DNA from: an uncultured Coriobacteriaceae bacterium
GTDB taxonomy: Bacteria > Actinomycetota > Coriobacteriia > Coriobacteriales > Eggerthellaceae
Length of the DNA stretch: 64,000 bases
Direction of reading: 5' to 3'
Assembly (NCBI GenBank): GCA_902768975.1
Contig: CACXMZ010000006.1
Location: 202,222 to 266,221, forward strand
Position numbers and translations under genes: made by a program. Numbering within the stretch: position 1 is the stretch's first letter; each line of letters starts with the position of its first letter. Positions 1 through 8,900 of this stretch are shown here, piece by piece. The notes beneath the pieces are model-generated. The model saw nothing but the letters and a program-made list of their open reading frames with translations. It did not search any database and was not told where the DNA came from.

Positions 1-1083
1 CGCATAATTGAAGCCTTGGCCACCGGCGAGCTGGCGGTGCTCTTTGGTACCCACGCCTTGCTCGAGCCAGACGTGGCACCGCGGGCATGCAGCTTACTTG
101 TTATCGACGAACAGCAGCGCTTTGGGACCGAACAGCGCGCGGCCCTCATTGCCAAAGGTGCTGGCGCGGCCGACGTTCTTTCGTTAACGGCTACGCCCAT
201 TCCGCGCAGCCTCGCTCTGGCATTGTATGGCGACATGAGCTTAAGTTACATTCGCACCCGCCCACGCAATTTGGCGGGCACCACAACCCACGTTTTTGGT
301 TTTGAGCAGCGCGGCGACGCCTACGACATCGTGCGTGCTGAACTTGAAGCGGGGCACCAGGCTTTTGTGGTTTGCCCCTTGGTTGGCCAGCCCACGCCCG
401 AAGCCACCGAAGAAGACGAACAGGATGCCATCCAGGTTTCCATCGAAAGTGAAAACGACTTCGAAGTTTTTGAAGAACCTAATGCCCATGCGGCACTTAA
501 GGAAGCAGAGATCCTGCGCAATCAGGTTTTCCCGGGCTATGAAGTTGCCGTGCTCCATGGGCGCATGGCTTCCGACGAAAAGGCGCGTGTCATGGATGCC
601 TTCCGCGCTGGCGAAATAGACATCCTCGTGGCAACCACCGTCATTGAAGTGGGCGTGGACGTACCTAACGCTACGGCCTTAATCGTCGAAGATGCCGACC
701 GCTTTGGACTGGCTCAGTTGCACCAGTTGCGCGGGCGCGTCGGCCGTGGTGAACACCCTGGTCAGGTGTGCCTTATTTCGCGGACCAAGTCGCCTGTTGC
801 CCTGGAACGCTTAAGTGCCATGGAGCGTACCGAAGACGGCTTCGAGCTGGCAGAATACGACTTGAGCCTGCGCCGAGAAGGCGACATTTTGGGCAACCGC
901 CAGCATGGTGCTTCCGTGCTGAAGCTGGTTAATGTTATTCGCGACAAAGCCATTATTGAAGAAGCCCATACCCAAGCCGCTGCGCTTCTGGAAGAAGACC
1001 CTAATTTGTCCCAGCCTGAACATAAGGCCCTTGGCTTTGAACTGGCGCGGGCTTTCCCGACCGAAAACAAAAGGAGGGGATAG
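1..1083 (+). CDS. recG: ATP-dependent DNA helicase RecG, C-terminal part (5' end outside window)
   Basis: RecG is the superfamily 2 helicase that remodels stalled replication forks and branched recombination intermediates. The reading frame is open from base 1, so only about the last 360 residues of a roughly 700-residue protein are present. Visible helicase motifs in order are GTHALL, a motif II reading VIDEQQRFG, motif III LTATPIPRSL, ATTVIEVGVDVPNA (motif V) and QLRGRVGRG (motif VI), followed by the RecG-specific GDILGNRQHG segment. Motif II in most RecG proteins is DEQHRFG; here the His is Gln. The stop codon is directly followed by the rsmD start, so the two are co-transcribed. Confidence 0.96.
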   Translation, partial: RIIEALATGELAVLFGTHALLEPDVAPRACSLLVIDEQQRFGTEQRAALIAKGAGAADVLSLTATPIPRSLALALYGDMSLSYIRTRPRNLAGTTTHVFGFEQRGDAYDIVRAELEAGHQAFVVCPLVGQPTPEATEEDEQDAIQVSIESENDFEVFEEPNAHAALKEAEILRNQVFPGYEVAVLHGRMASDEKARVMDAFRAGEIDILVATTVIEVGVDVPNATALIVEDADRFGLAQLHQLRGRVGRGEHPGQVCLISRTKSPVALERLSAMERTEDGFELAEYDLSLRREGDILGNRQHGASVLKLVNVIRDKAIIEEAHTQAAALLEEDPNLSQPEHKALGFELARAFPTENKRRG

Positions 1084-1674
1084 GTGCGTGTTATAGCAGG
1101 CGAATTTAGGGGTCGTACGCTGAAGGCTCCCAAGGGAAGGGATACACGTCCCACGACCGACCGCGTGCGTGAGTCGCTTTTTAGTTCGCTCAACAGTGCG
1201 CGTGGTGGTTTTGGCGGGGCAGTTGTGCTTGACGCTTTTGCAGGCAGTGGGGCACTTGGCATCGAGGCACTTTCTCGTGGTGCAGCATTCGCGTGCCTAT
1301 GCGAGCGTGATCGAGCAGCCTTGCAAGCCTTAGAGGCTAATACATCTTTTCTTGAAGCGGGCACCTTCCGTATTGTTCGCGCCGATGTTGAAAAGCAGCT
1401 TCCGCCTGCACCGCCTACGTCGTGCAGTCCTGCCGCTGCGTTTGACCTTGTCCTGCTTGATCCGCCCTACGCCTTTAGCGTGGCACAAGTCTGTGCCTTG
1501 CTCGAGCGTCTGCAAGCTGCGAAACTAATTGCGCCCGACGCCCTGCTTTCCTATGAACACGCAGCAGCGCTTGACCCCACCAGCGAAAATGCGTGGCATG
1601 GCTTACAATGGCAACACTTGCAAACGCGCAGTTATGGCGACACAGCTTTGTCGCTGTTTAGAAAGGAAGACTAA
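1084..1674 (+). CDS. rsmD: 16S rRNA (guanine(966)-N(2))-methyltransferase RsmD
   Basis: This 196-residue protein is expected to methylate N2 of G966 in 16S rRNA using S-adenosylmethionine. The N-terminus MRVIAGEFRGRTLKAP and the TRPTTDRVRESLF segment are RsmD signatures. A Rossmann SAM-binding site follows (VLDAFAGSGALGIEALSRGA), and the N6/N2-methyltransferase motif IV is LLDPPYA. The start is GTG placed immediately after the recG stop, with AGGAGGGG just upstream inside the end of recG, which makes translational coupling likely. The recG-rsmD-coaD order is common in Gram-positive bacteria. Length is normal for the family. Confidence 0.95.
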   Translation: MRVIAGEFRGRTLKAPKGRDTRPTTDRVRESLFSSLNSARGGFGGAVVLDAFAGSGALGIEALSRGAAFACLCERDRAALQALEANTSFLEAGTFRIVRADVEKQLPPAPPTSCSPAAAFDLVLLDPPYAFSVAQVCALLERLQAAKLIAPDALLSYEHAAALDPTSENAWHGLQWQHLQTRSYGDTALSLFRKED

Positions 1675-1677
1675 GCT

Positions 1678-2172
1678 ATGAAACGCGCTATTATGCCTGG
1701 CACCTTTGATCCCATTACCGAAGGTCACCTTGATGTTATTCGTCGTGCGGCTCAAATATTTGACGAGGTCATCGTTGCGGTGGCGCAGTCTCCCCATAAA
1801 GAACCACTGTTCACGCATGAAGAACGCGCTGAGCTTGCCCGCCAGGCTACGGAAAGTATTCCCAACGTAACGGTCGAGCCCTTCTCTGGGTTGCTCGTGG
1901 AATTTGCTAAGGAAGTTGAAGCATCTGTCGTGGTGAAGGGCTTGCGTGCTATTACCGACTTCGAATATGAATTCCAGATGACGGCTCTTAACTACGAGCT
2001 GGCGAACGACATTGAAACGCTCTTTATTATGTCACCGCCAAAATTCATGTATCTCTCTTCGTCTATTGTGCGCGAGATTGCGCGCTTGGACGGTGATGTG
2101 AGTCAGTTTGTATCGCCTTGTGTGGAAGCCGCGTTGGCCCAAAAATTCGGTCTGAGTCGCGCTCGGGGATAA
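1678..2172 (+). CDS. coaD: phosphopantetheine adenylyltransferase
   Basis: CoaD transfers AMP from ATP to 4'-phosphopantetheine, the penultimate step of coenzyme A synthesis in the cytosol. The 164-residue protein opens with the nucleotidyltransferase signature PGTFDPITEGHLDVIRRA, in which TFDPxxxGH binds ATP, and carries the second motif near the C-terminus (MSPPKFMYLSSSIVREIA, corresponding to the ISSTxVR-type loop). Length equals that of typical bacterial CoaD. It starts 3 nt after the rsmD stop, with GGAAGA as a likely ribosome-binding site, so recG-rsmD-coaD form one transcription unit. Confidence 0.97.
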   Translation: MKRAIMPGTFDPITEGHLDVIRRAAQIFDEVIVAVAQSPHKEPLFTHEERAELARQATESIPNVTVEPFSGLLVEFAKEVEASVVVKGLRAITDFEYEFQMTALNYELANDIETLFIMSPPKFMYLSSSIVREIARLDGDVSQFVSPCVEAALAQKFGLSRARG

Positions 2173-2186
2173 AATGTGAATAGGAC

Positions 2187-2214
2187 TTTCGCATTTTTTG
2201 GCTCATGCTAGAAT
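2187..2214 (+). promoter_or_regulatory. candidate promoter upstream of the 2288 gene
   Basis: TAGAAT at 2209-2214 fits a -10 box. TTTCGC at 2187-2192 is a weak -35 with a 16-bp spacer. It lies in the 115-bp gap after coaD and would start a transcript reading the coiled-coil protein and DUF177 genes. Inference from motif only. Confidence 0.35.
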
Positions 2215-2287
2215 AATGCAGGTCATAAGCTTACATTCTGCATACAGGCAGATGGCATAAGCGTGTAAACGCGTTGGAAGGAATAAC

Positions 2288-2761
2288 ATGGACGAAACTG
2301 GAGTTTTGGGACTCATTGAAGAGCTCTCCATTCTGCTCGAAGACGCTAAGCCGGTTTTTGGCAAGCAGAACCTGCGTCAGGTGGACGTGGCTGCTGCCTT
2401 TGAAATTTTGGACGACATCCGCGACACCTTCCCGGCTGAGTTTGCTCAGTCGCGTCAGATTGTGCGTGAACGCCAGAGCCTGCTCGACGACGCCGAAGAC
2501 GAAGCAAACCGCATGATCGAAGATGCGCGCAGCCAGGCTATGACCATTGCGAGCGAACAGGAAATCGTGCGTGTTTCTCAGCAGCAGGCCGACATGATTC
2601 TGGCCGACGCTCGCCAGCTGGAACGTGAAACCCGCGCTGGCGCCGAAGACTACGCCGACGAAGTTTTTGGTCACGTGGAGCAGAGCCTGGACACGTTGCT
2701 CGCCAACGTGCGCCGTTGCCGCGACCGCCTGAATTCCAATTCCATTTCTGGCGGCTACTAG
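2288..2761 (+). CDS. small coiled-coil protein of the coaD-DUF177 neighbourhood
   Basis: A 157-residue acidic, Ala/Glu/Gln-rich protein. Residues about 50-140 read as a long amphipathic helix with frequent ERQSLLDDAEDEANRMIEDAR-like heptads, resembling V-type ATPase subunit H/DivIVA-like helical proteins. No catalytic motif, signal peptide or membrane segment is visible. Homologues with this layout are commonly found between coaD and the DUF177/rpmF genes in Actinobacteria, where a role in cell-envelope or division organisation has been supposed, but function is not established. The ATG follows GGAAGG at proper spacing. I do not assign a function beyond coiled-coil protein. Confidence 0.75.
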   Translation: MDETGVLGLIEELSILLEDAKPVFGKQNLRQVDVAAAFEILDDIRDTFPAEFAQSRQIVRERQSLLDDAEDEANRMIEDARSQAMTIASEQEIVRVSQQQADMILADARQLERETRAGAEDYADEVFGHVEQSLDTLLANVRRCRDRLNSNSISGGY

Positions 2762-2766
2762 GATTT

Positions 2767-3318
2767 ATGGACTCAACGACCATACACGTAAGCCAAGAAC
2801 TCTTCGCGCCCGCGGAGAGTTCTTCTTTTGCCGGAGTCTTTGCTCCTGAAGAATTGCAGGCTGGCCCCGACACCTACACTTTCAAGGACCCCCTTTCATG
2901 GAATGTGCTCGTTTCGAATACGGGCGGGGCACTTTTGGTTTCTGGTACGGTGAACGGCACGGGCACTACCGAATGTGCGCGTTGCCTCGAACCATTGGAA
3001 GTTGCCATTAACGGGGAAGTGGAAGGCTACTATTTGCTCAATGCCGAAGAAGTCGAATTCGAAGAAGGCGAAGACGAAGAATTCGAAGTGCTCGGCGAAG
3101 ACAATACCATCGACTTGGTGCCTTTGCTGGAAGCTGCCATTCTGGTTGACCTTCCTCTGCAGCCCCTTTGCCGCGAAGACTGCGCGGGCATTTGCCCCGA
3201 CTGTGGGGTGAACTTAAACGAGCAAAGCTGTGATTGTGCACAGAAGCGTGCCCAAGCAGACGCCGAATTCGAAGAAGCAAAGAATCCCTTCGCTAAACTC
3301 AAAGAACTCAATTTATAA
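2767..3318 (+). CDS. DUF177 (YceD-like) protein
   Basis: A 183-residue DUF177 family protein. This family is almost always encoded just before rpmF (ribosomal protein L32) and in bacteria and plastids is linked to 23S rRNA accumulation. The family signature is visible: CARCLEPLEVAINGEVEGYYLL, then an acidic stretch, then a cysteine cluster CREDCAGICPDCGVNLNEQSC near the C-terminus that could bind a metal. An in-frame extension to 2716 would overlap the previous gene by 46 nt. The ATG at 2767, 5 nt after the preceding stop and behind AGGAT, is the better start. rpmF follows after a repeat-filled gap. Confidence 0.85.
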   Translation: MDSTTIHVSQELFAPAESSSFAGVFAPEELQAGPDTYTFKDPLSWNVLVSNTGGALLVSGTVNGTGTTECARCLEPLEVAINGEVEGYYLLNAEEVEFEEGEDEEFEVLGEDNTIDLVPLLEAAILVDLPLQPLCREDCAGICPDCGVNLNEQSCDCAQKRAQADAEFEEAKNPFAKLKELNL

Positions 3319-3550
3319 GTTTGTAATGTGCGTCTGAATCGGTACCACTCTCGCTGTTCGTGAAAACAATTCACTGGATTGTTTTCACTCATGCGCTCTC
3401 GTTCTTCTTCGCTTAGCTTTTAAAGCGTGAATCGCGCTTACGCGATTCACAAAGTTTGACGCTCAGGAGTACCTTTCAGACGCACATTACAAACATACGA
3501 TTTTTGGCAACAGCAAAAATTGCGGAGTTTGAACTCACGACATCGCTTTA
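3319..3550. repeat. nested palindromic intergenic element, family 2, copy 1
   Basis: Most of the 374-bp gap between DUF177 and rpmF is a multi-level palindrome. The outer arms are perfect complements of 20 bp (3319-3338 and 3475-3494). Inside are two hairpins: GTGAAAACAAT/ATTGTTTTCAC (3360-3370, 3378-3388) and GTGAATCGCG/CGCGATTCAC (3427-3436, 3441-3450). A tail with GGCAACAGC and GAACTCACGACATCG follows (3495-3550). The same hairpin context and tail recur at 23625-23805 with compensating base changes. The outer arm begins at the DUF177 stop codon, so it may also act as a transcript 3' end. Confidence 0.85.
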
Positions 3551-3604
3551 AAGCCCCCGCGAGCCTTTTCCTGGTGGCTTCTTTGTATAAAGCGTGAATG
3601 TTGC

Positions 3605-3633
3605 TTGCGTCGCTGCATGCAAATGTGTAGAAT
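3605..3633 (+). promoter_or_regulatory. candidate rpmF promoter
   Basis: TTGCGT (3605-3610), a 17-bp spacer and TAGAAT (3628-3633) make a good sigma-70-type promoter. It lies 60 nt before the rpmF start and outside the palindromic element. Confidence 0.5.
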
Positions 3634-3692
3634 ACCGCTTTGCGCTATTGAACTTACACGGGCAACAAGCCTGTTTGTTGAAGGAGAAAGAA

Positions 3693-3872
3693 ATGGCTGT
3701 ACCTAAGAGAAAAATGGGCCGTGCCCGCACCAACGCACGTCGTTCGCAGAACGACAAGATTGCCGCTCCCGCACGTTCTACGTGCCCCCAGTGCGGCGAA
3801 GTGAAGCTTCCGCATCGTGTATGCCCGAACTGTGGCTACTACAAAGACAAGGAAGTTATCGTTACCGAATAA
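3693..3872 (+). CDS. rpmF: 50S ribosomal protein L32
   Basis: A 59-residue large-subunit ribosomal protein. The sequence MAVPKRKMGRARTNARRSQ is the L32 N-terminus. The zinc-ribbon CPQCGEVKLPHRVCPNCG has both CxxC pairs, so this is the zinc-binding (C+) form. The frame is open further upstream, but the ATG at 3693 follows AAGGAGAAAG and matches the universal N-terminus. A strong rho-independent terminator follows directly. In many genomes rpmF is co-transcribed with plsX; here a terminator and a repeat separate them. Confidence 0.97.
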   Translation: MAVPKRKMGRARTNARRSQNDKIAAPARSTCPQCGEVKLPHRVCPNCGYYKDKEVIVTE

Positions 3873-3877
3873 TGAAG

Positions 3878-3900
3878 AACCCGCTTCGGCGGGTTTTTTT
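3878..3900 (+). terminator. rho-independent terminator after rpmF
   Basis: AACCCGC (3878-3884), loop TTCG and GCGGGTT (3889-3895) are followed by a T run. This is a UUCG tetraloop terminator 5 nt after the rpmF stop. Confidence 0.93.
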
Positions 3901-3907
3901 ATTATTC

Positions 3908-4038
3908 TTGCCGTTGCGCGCGACCCCAGCGCATTATCTTGCCCCTTGTTTTTGCCTCACGTACCCTAGTACGCTTCGGCAAAAAGGCGGGGCAATCTAA
4001 AGCACTGGAATCGCGCTCGCTGTCTCTTCGACAACCTG
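3908..4038. repeat. nested palindromic intergenic element, family 1, copy E
   Basis: Left end TTGCCGTTGCGCG and right end GCTCGCTGTCTCTTCGACAACC match the ends shared by the copies at 21.5, 36.1, 43.0 and 45.3 kb. The outer arms 3918-3932 and 4002-4016 pair at 12 of 15 positions, and all three mismatches are C-A, as expected from single G-to-A transitions. The middle has TTGCCCC/GGGGCAA and GTAC-type inner stems. The -10 box of plsX begins at the base after the right end. Confidence 0.8.
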
Positions 4039-4044
4039 TATAAT
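4039..4044 (+). promoter_or_regulatory. -10 box for plsX
   Basis: A perfect TATAAT lies 24 nt before the plsX start. No convincing -35 exists at 17 bp, because that position falls in the right end of the family 1 repeat. The element may therefore supply the upstream promoter sequence. Confidence 0.5.
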
Positions 4045-4067
4045 TTCCTTTGTTTTAGGAGAATACT

Positions 4068-5069
4068 ATGTCAGATATATATGTTGCAGTAGATGCCATA
4101 GGAGGGGACCACGGGATTTCAGTGGTGGGACCTGGCTGCATAGCGGCTTTGCAAGAAAACCCCGACCTGCACATTTTGCTGTGTGGTCCTGAAGACGTGG
4201 TACATGAATGGGCGGCCAAGCACGACCGCATTGAAGCGGTGCCTTGCACTGAAGAAATAACCATGGAAGAACACCCCGCCAATGCCGTGCGCAAAAAGAA
4301 GGACTCGTCCATCGTGGTGGGTTGCCGCTTGGTAAAAGAAGGGCGCGCCCAAGGCTTCTTTAGCGCGGGTTCAACGGGCGCTTGCCTGGCAGCGGGCACG
4401 CTCGTTACCGGGCGTATTAAAGGTATTGCACGTCCTGCCATGGCCAGCATTATTCCTTCGCCCGTGCGCCCCATTGTCATGTGTGACGTGGGTGCCAATG
4501 CCGACTGCAAGCCTGAATACTTGGTGCAGTTCGCCCAGATGGCATCCATCTATACCGAAAAACTGCTCGGCCGCGAAAACCCCACGGTTGCCCTGCTCAA
4601 CATTGGTTCGGAAGAAACCAAGGGTTCGACCTTTGCCCAGGAAGCATACGCGCTCATGAAAGAGCAGGTGCCCAACTTTGTGGGTAACGGTGAAGGGGCG
4701 GACCTGCTTGCGGGCCGCTACGACGTGTTTGTTACCGACGGCTTCACGGGCAACGTGGCTATCAAGATTTTGGAAAGCACTGCCAAGGAATTATTCGGTG
4801 CCATGAAAGGCGTGTTCAAGAAAAATGTCTTGACCATGGCAGCAGCGGGCGTACTCAAGGGCGGCTTGTACGAACTGAAAGATTCAGTTTCGCCCGACAC
4901 CTACGGTGGCGCACCCCTGCTTGGCGTGAAGGGTGCCTGCCTGGTGGGGCATGGTTCGTCGAATGAAACTGCTATAAAAAACGGCATTTTGACTACGGCT
5001 CGTACCATTTCTATGGGGGTTTCTGAATTAATCGCGCAGACTGCCGCTACTTCTGCTACGAACAGGTAA
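4068..5069 (+). CDS. plsX: phosphate acyltransferase PlsX
   Basis: PlsX converts acyl-ACP and phosphate to acyl-phosphate, the acyl donor for PlsY in phosphatidic acid synthesis. It is a peripheral membrane enzyme. The 333-residue protein has the family N-terminus VAVDAIGGDHG, the FSAGSTGACLAAGTL segment, FVTDGFTGNVAIKILE and the C-terminal GGAPLLGVKGACLVGHGSSNE, all typical. The ATG follows TTAGGAG at good spacing. It begins the plsX-rnc-smc-ftsY-ffh cluster, a common arrangement in Gram-positives. No acpP sits between plsX and rnc here, unlike in many other genomes. Confidence 0.96.
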   Translation: MSDIYVAVDAIGGDHGISVVGPGCIAALQENPDLHILLCGPEDVVHEWAAKHDRIEAVPCTEEITMEEHPANAVRKKKDSSIVVGCRLVKEGRAQGFFSAGSTGACLAAGTLVTGRIKGIARPAMASIIPSPVRPIVMCDVGANADCKPEYLVQFAQMASIYTEKLLGRENPTVALLNIGSEETKGSTFAQEAYALMKEQVPNFVGNGEGADLLAGRYDVFVTDGFTGNVAIKILESTAKELFGAMKGVFKKNVLTMAAAGVLKGGLYELKDSVSPDTYGGAPLLGVKGACLVGHGSSNETAIKNGILTTARTISMGVSELIAQTAATSATNR

Positions 5070-5117
5070 AATTCAGTTTCAGACAATTGAAAGCTATGCT
5101 TAAAGGTAGCATTTATT

Positions 5118-5972
5118 TTGGCGCAGATTTCTACAGAAGAGCAGCGCGAAAAACTAGACCGCGCACAAGACATACTTCAGTACCGCTTCAACAACGAGCA
5201 GTACTTACTTTCTGCTATCACGCATCCTTCGGCTATTGAAGGCAAGCCCGTTAAGTATTCTTATGAACGCCTGGAATTCTTGGGTGACTCCATTTTGGGT
5301 GCCGTTGTGGCCGATGCTGCCTTTCATGCCTACCCTGAACTGGACGAAGGCGGTTTAACGCGCATTAAGGTTTCGCTTGTTTCGGGTGCTTCACTTTCGC
5401 ACGTGGCTGAAGACCTTGGTTTTGCCGACTTCATTATTTTTGGCCAATCCGAACAGGGTACGGGCCGCCGCGGGCTCCATTCCGCATTGGAAAACGTCTA
5501 TGAGTCGGTTGTGGCTGCCCTGTATTTGGACGGCGGCATGGAACCGGTCAAGGAATTTATTACGCGCACGCTCATTACGTCCATGAGTGAAGAAATGGCG
5601 CGCGAACCAGAAAACCCCAAGAGTGCCCTGCAGGAAAAACTGCAAGAGGAAGGCATCACTCCTACCTACAAGTTGGTTGAAACCCAGGGCCCGCCGCACG
5701 ACCGCACCTTTATTACGCAGGTCTATGCTGGCTTGCAGGAATTGGCGAGCGGGGTGGGGCGCACCAAGAAGGAAAGCGAAAGCCAGGCAGCTGCCAGTGC
5801 GCTCGACAAGCTTTTGGGCATTACGCCTGAAGTTCTCCAGGCAAAGGAAGCCCAGCGCGCGGCGCGTCAGGAACAAAAAGCACAGGCCAAGGCTGCTAAA
5901 GCGGCAGCCAAGGCTGAACGCGCTGCTCTTAAAAAGTCGAAGAAAGAAGCTGCTCGCGGTGGCGACGCATAA
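5118..5972 (+). CDS. rnc: ribonuclease III
   Basis: RNase III cleaves double-stranded RNA during rRNA maturation and mRNA turnover. Of 284 residues, the N-terminal catalytic domain carries the signature YERLEFLGDSILG (active-site Glu and Asp) and the second acidic motif in HSALENVYESVVAALYLD. A double-stranded RNA-binding domain follows (NPKSALQEKLQEEG ... GVGRTKKESESQAAASALDKLL). The last 45 residues are an Ala/Lys-rich low-complexity tail absent from most RNase III proteins, probably a basic RNA-binding extension. The start is TTG behind AAAGGTAG; no ATG lies near the conserved N-terminus. Confidence 0.95.
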   Translation: MAQISTEEQREKLDRAQDILQYRFNNEQYLLSAITHPSAIEGKPVKYSYERLEFLGDSILGAVVADAAFHAYPELDEGGLTRIKVSLVSGASLSHVAEDLGFADFIIFGQSEQGTGRRGLHSALENVYESVVAALYLDGGMEPVKEFITRTLITSMSEEMAREPENPKSALQEKLQEEGITPTYKLVETQGPPHDRTFITQVYAGLQELASGVGRTKKESESQAAASALDKLLGITPEVLQAKEAQRAARQEQKAQAKAAKAAAKAERAALKKSKKEAARGGDA

Positions 5973-5984
5973 AAGAGGGAAGTC

Positions 5985-8900
5985 ATGTATTTAAAGTCAC
6001 TCGTGCTCAAAGGTTTTAAGTCATTCGCGGACCGCAGCGTTATGAGCTTCGAGCCAGGCATCACCGCTATTGTGGGCCCCAATGGTTCGGGCAAGTCGAA
6101 CGTGTCTGACTCGGTTTTGTGGGTGTTGGGCGAACGCAATGCCAAGAACTTGCGCGGCCAGGCCATGGAAGACGTTATCTTCGCGGGGTCTTCTGCGCGC
6201 AAGCCCGTAAGCGTGGCGGAGGTCGACTTGGTGCTGGACAATTCCGACGGCACCCTGCCCGTGGAATACACCGAAGTGGCCATTACGCGTCGCATGTACC
6301 GCAACGGCGAAAGCGAATACCTCATTAATGGAACGCAAGCGCGCCGCATGGACGTGCTCGACATTTTGCACGACACGGGCATGGGCACGGGCACACATTC
6401 GATTATTGCTCAGGGCCACCTTTCGTCCATTCTGCAGTCGAAACCCGAAGACCGCCGTACGCTTATCGAAGAAGCGGCAGGCGTGCTTAAGCATAAGCAG
6501 CGCAAGCAAAAAAGCGAACGCAAGCTGGACCAAATGGACGTGCACTTGGCACGCGTCACCGACATTGTGGCGGAAGTGGAACGCCAGGTGCGTCCCTTGG
6601 AACGCAAGGCCAAGCGCGCCTTGCAATACAAGGACCTCGCGCTTGAACTGGCCGAACTCAGCCTCACCTTGGCGGTAGACGACCTGCGTATCTTGCAGAA
6701 AACCTGGGACGAAATAATCGAGCAGGAAAAAGAATTGGGCGGGCGTATTGAAAGCCTGCGTAATGAAATTTCTGCGGCTGAAGAACTGGCGGAAGAATTG
6801 CAGGTAAAACTGCAGACGCAAAACGAAGACGCTGGTGCCGTGGCGGTGCAATACCGTCGTGCCCAGGCGGCTTCGGACAAGCTTGACTCGCAGATCTTGC
6901 TCCTGCATGAAAAAAAGCGTTCTGCCCAGAACTATCTGGCTGAAATGACGGCTTCGTTCGAAGGGGCCGAATCGGGCTCAACCGAATTGGAAAGCCGTCG
7001 CAGCGAAGCGGCTTCGGCTGCCCAGGCTGCCAAGGGCGAAGCGGAAGCAGCCCAGGCGGCACTCAATGCCGAACAGTCCCATTACGACGAACTTGAAGCT
7101 GAGCGCAAAGAACTGCAATCGTCATTGGACGAAGTCATTCACAAGCGCCGTGAAGCCATGAATGAATTGGAAGCCGTGCGCGCTAAGCAAGCGGCTACCC
7201 AGGAAGTGCTTGCTGAAAATCGTGCGAACGAACAGCTACTTGGAACACATGCCGCGCAAATCGAAGAACGCATGGTGGGCTTGCATACGGCACTTTCTGT
7301 CGCCCAGGGTTCCCACGGCGAAACGCATACCGCGCTTCAGCAGGCAAAAGAAGCAGCCGAGGAAGCACGCAATGCGGTGACGAGTGCTTTTACCGCGCGC
7401 GACTCGGCACGCTCGCGCATGGACCAGCTGCGTGAAGAACGTGGTATCCACAGTGCCGAAGTGCGCAGCTTGGAAGAACTTGAACGTACCCGCCGCGACG
7501 CTAACGGCCTGCTTTCTTGGGTGCTCGACAATGAAAATATCCTCCAGGGTAAGGTCGCTTCCCTTATTGACGAAATCAAGGTTCCGCGCGAACTTGAAAG
7601 CGTGGTTGACGCGCTGCTCGGGCGCGACGTAGCCGCCCTGTTTGTAGACGACATGGACGCCGCAGCTGCATTGGTGCAGCGCCTGGCCAGCGTGGACGAA
7701 ACGGGTTCAGTAACCCTGCTCCCGCGCACGGGCATGGTTAAGACCACGCCAGCTATTACGGGTGCGCCCTTGTTAATTGACAGCCTGGAAGTAAGCGATA
7801 GTGCGCGCAGTGCTGCCCAGGCCCTCTTGGGTGACGTGGTGCTGTGCGACTCGCCTTCAGAAGCTGTCAGTTTTGCCCGCAGCCATCCAGGTGCTTGCGT
7901 TGCCACGCGCGACGCCACCATCGTGTGGCCCAACGGCAAGATAACGCGCATCCATGCGTCGGGCGAAGAAGTGGGCGGCCTTTCAGGCAAGCGTTCCTTG
8001 GACGAAGCCCGCGCCGCCTTGGCCCAAACGGAAAAAGAATTCGAAGAAGCTTCGACTGAATATGCGCGCTGCGAAGAAGAACTCCGCGAAGCCCAGGCCA
8101 AGAGCCTTTCTTGTACGCAAAGCCAGGCAGAATTGCAGGGCGCTGCAGATTCGGCAACGGCAGAACTCGACCGTGCCCAGAGTGCCTACGATGCCTTGCT
8201 GGCTGAACAGCAACAGTTGGCCGAAGCCCAGGCGCGTGCCCGCGCTGCCCTTGAAGCGGCCGAGCCCGACGCAGCGGAACTCGCACGCCGCCAGAGCGAA
8301 CTAATGGAAATTATTGACAGCGGCAAGGAAGCCATGGATGCCAAGCGCGCTGCCCTGGAACCCTTGGCTAGCCAGGTGGAAGCTTCGGCTACCAAACTTG
8401 CCGACTTGCGTGTTCGTGCTGCCACGGCACGTGAACGTAGCGAATACGCCCAGCGCGTCTTGCTGGCACGTGAACAAGACATCGCCGCTGCCCGTGAAGC
8501 CGAAGCGCGCCGCCAAGCGGGCATCAACCGCAGGCGCACGGTTATGCAGCGCATTGACCCTGTTATCGCAACGCTTGAAACCTTGGTAGGTTCTGCGCAA
8601 AAGCGCGCCAAGCAGCTCGAAGAGCAGGCTGCCGACTCGCAGAATTCCACCGTGGGCATTCATGCGCGCATCAATGAAGCCCGCGCGACTGCCCGCGAAG
8701 CTCACGATTCCTACGATGCCGCTAACGGCAAGCTGGCCGACGTGCGCGTTGAAAAGGGCCGCCTTGAAATGCAGGTGGAATCGGCCATTCAAACCATCAC
8801 CGAAGAATGCGAAACGCCGCTTGAAACTGCCCTTGAACTTCCCGAATTGGAAAACCGTCCTGAAGTAGAAGAGCAGGCCTTCAAGCTGCAGCGCCGCATT

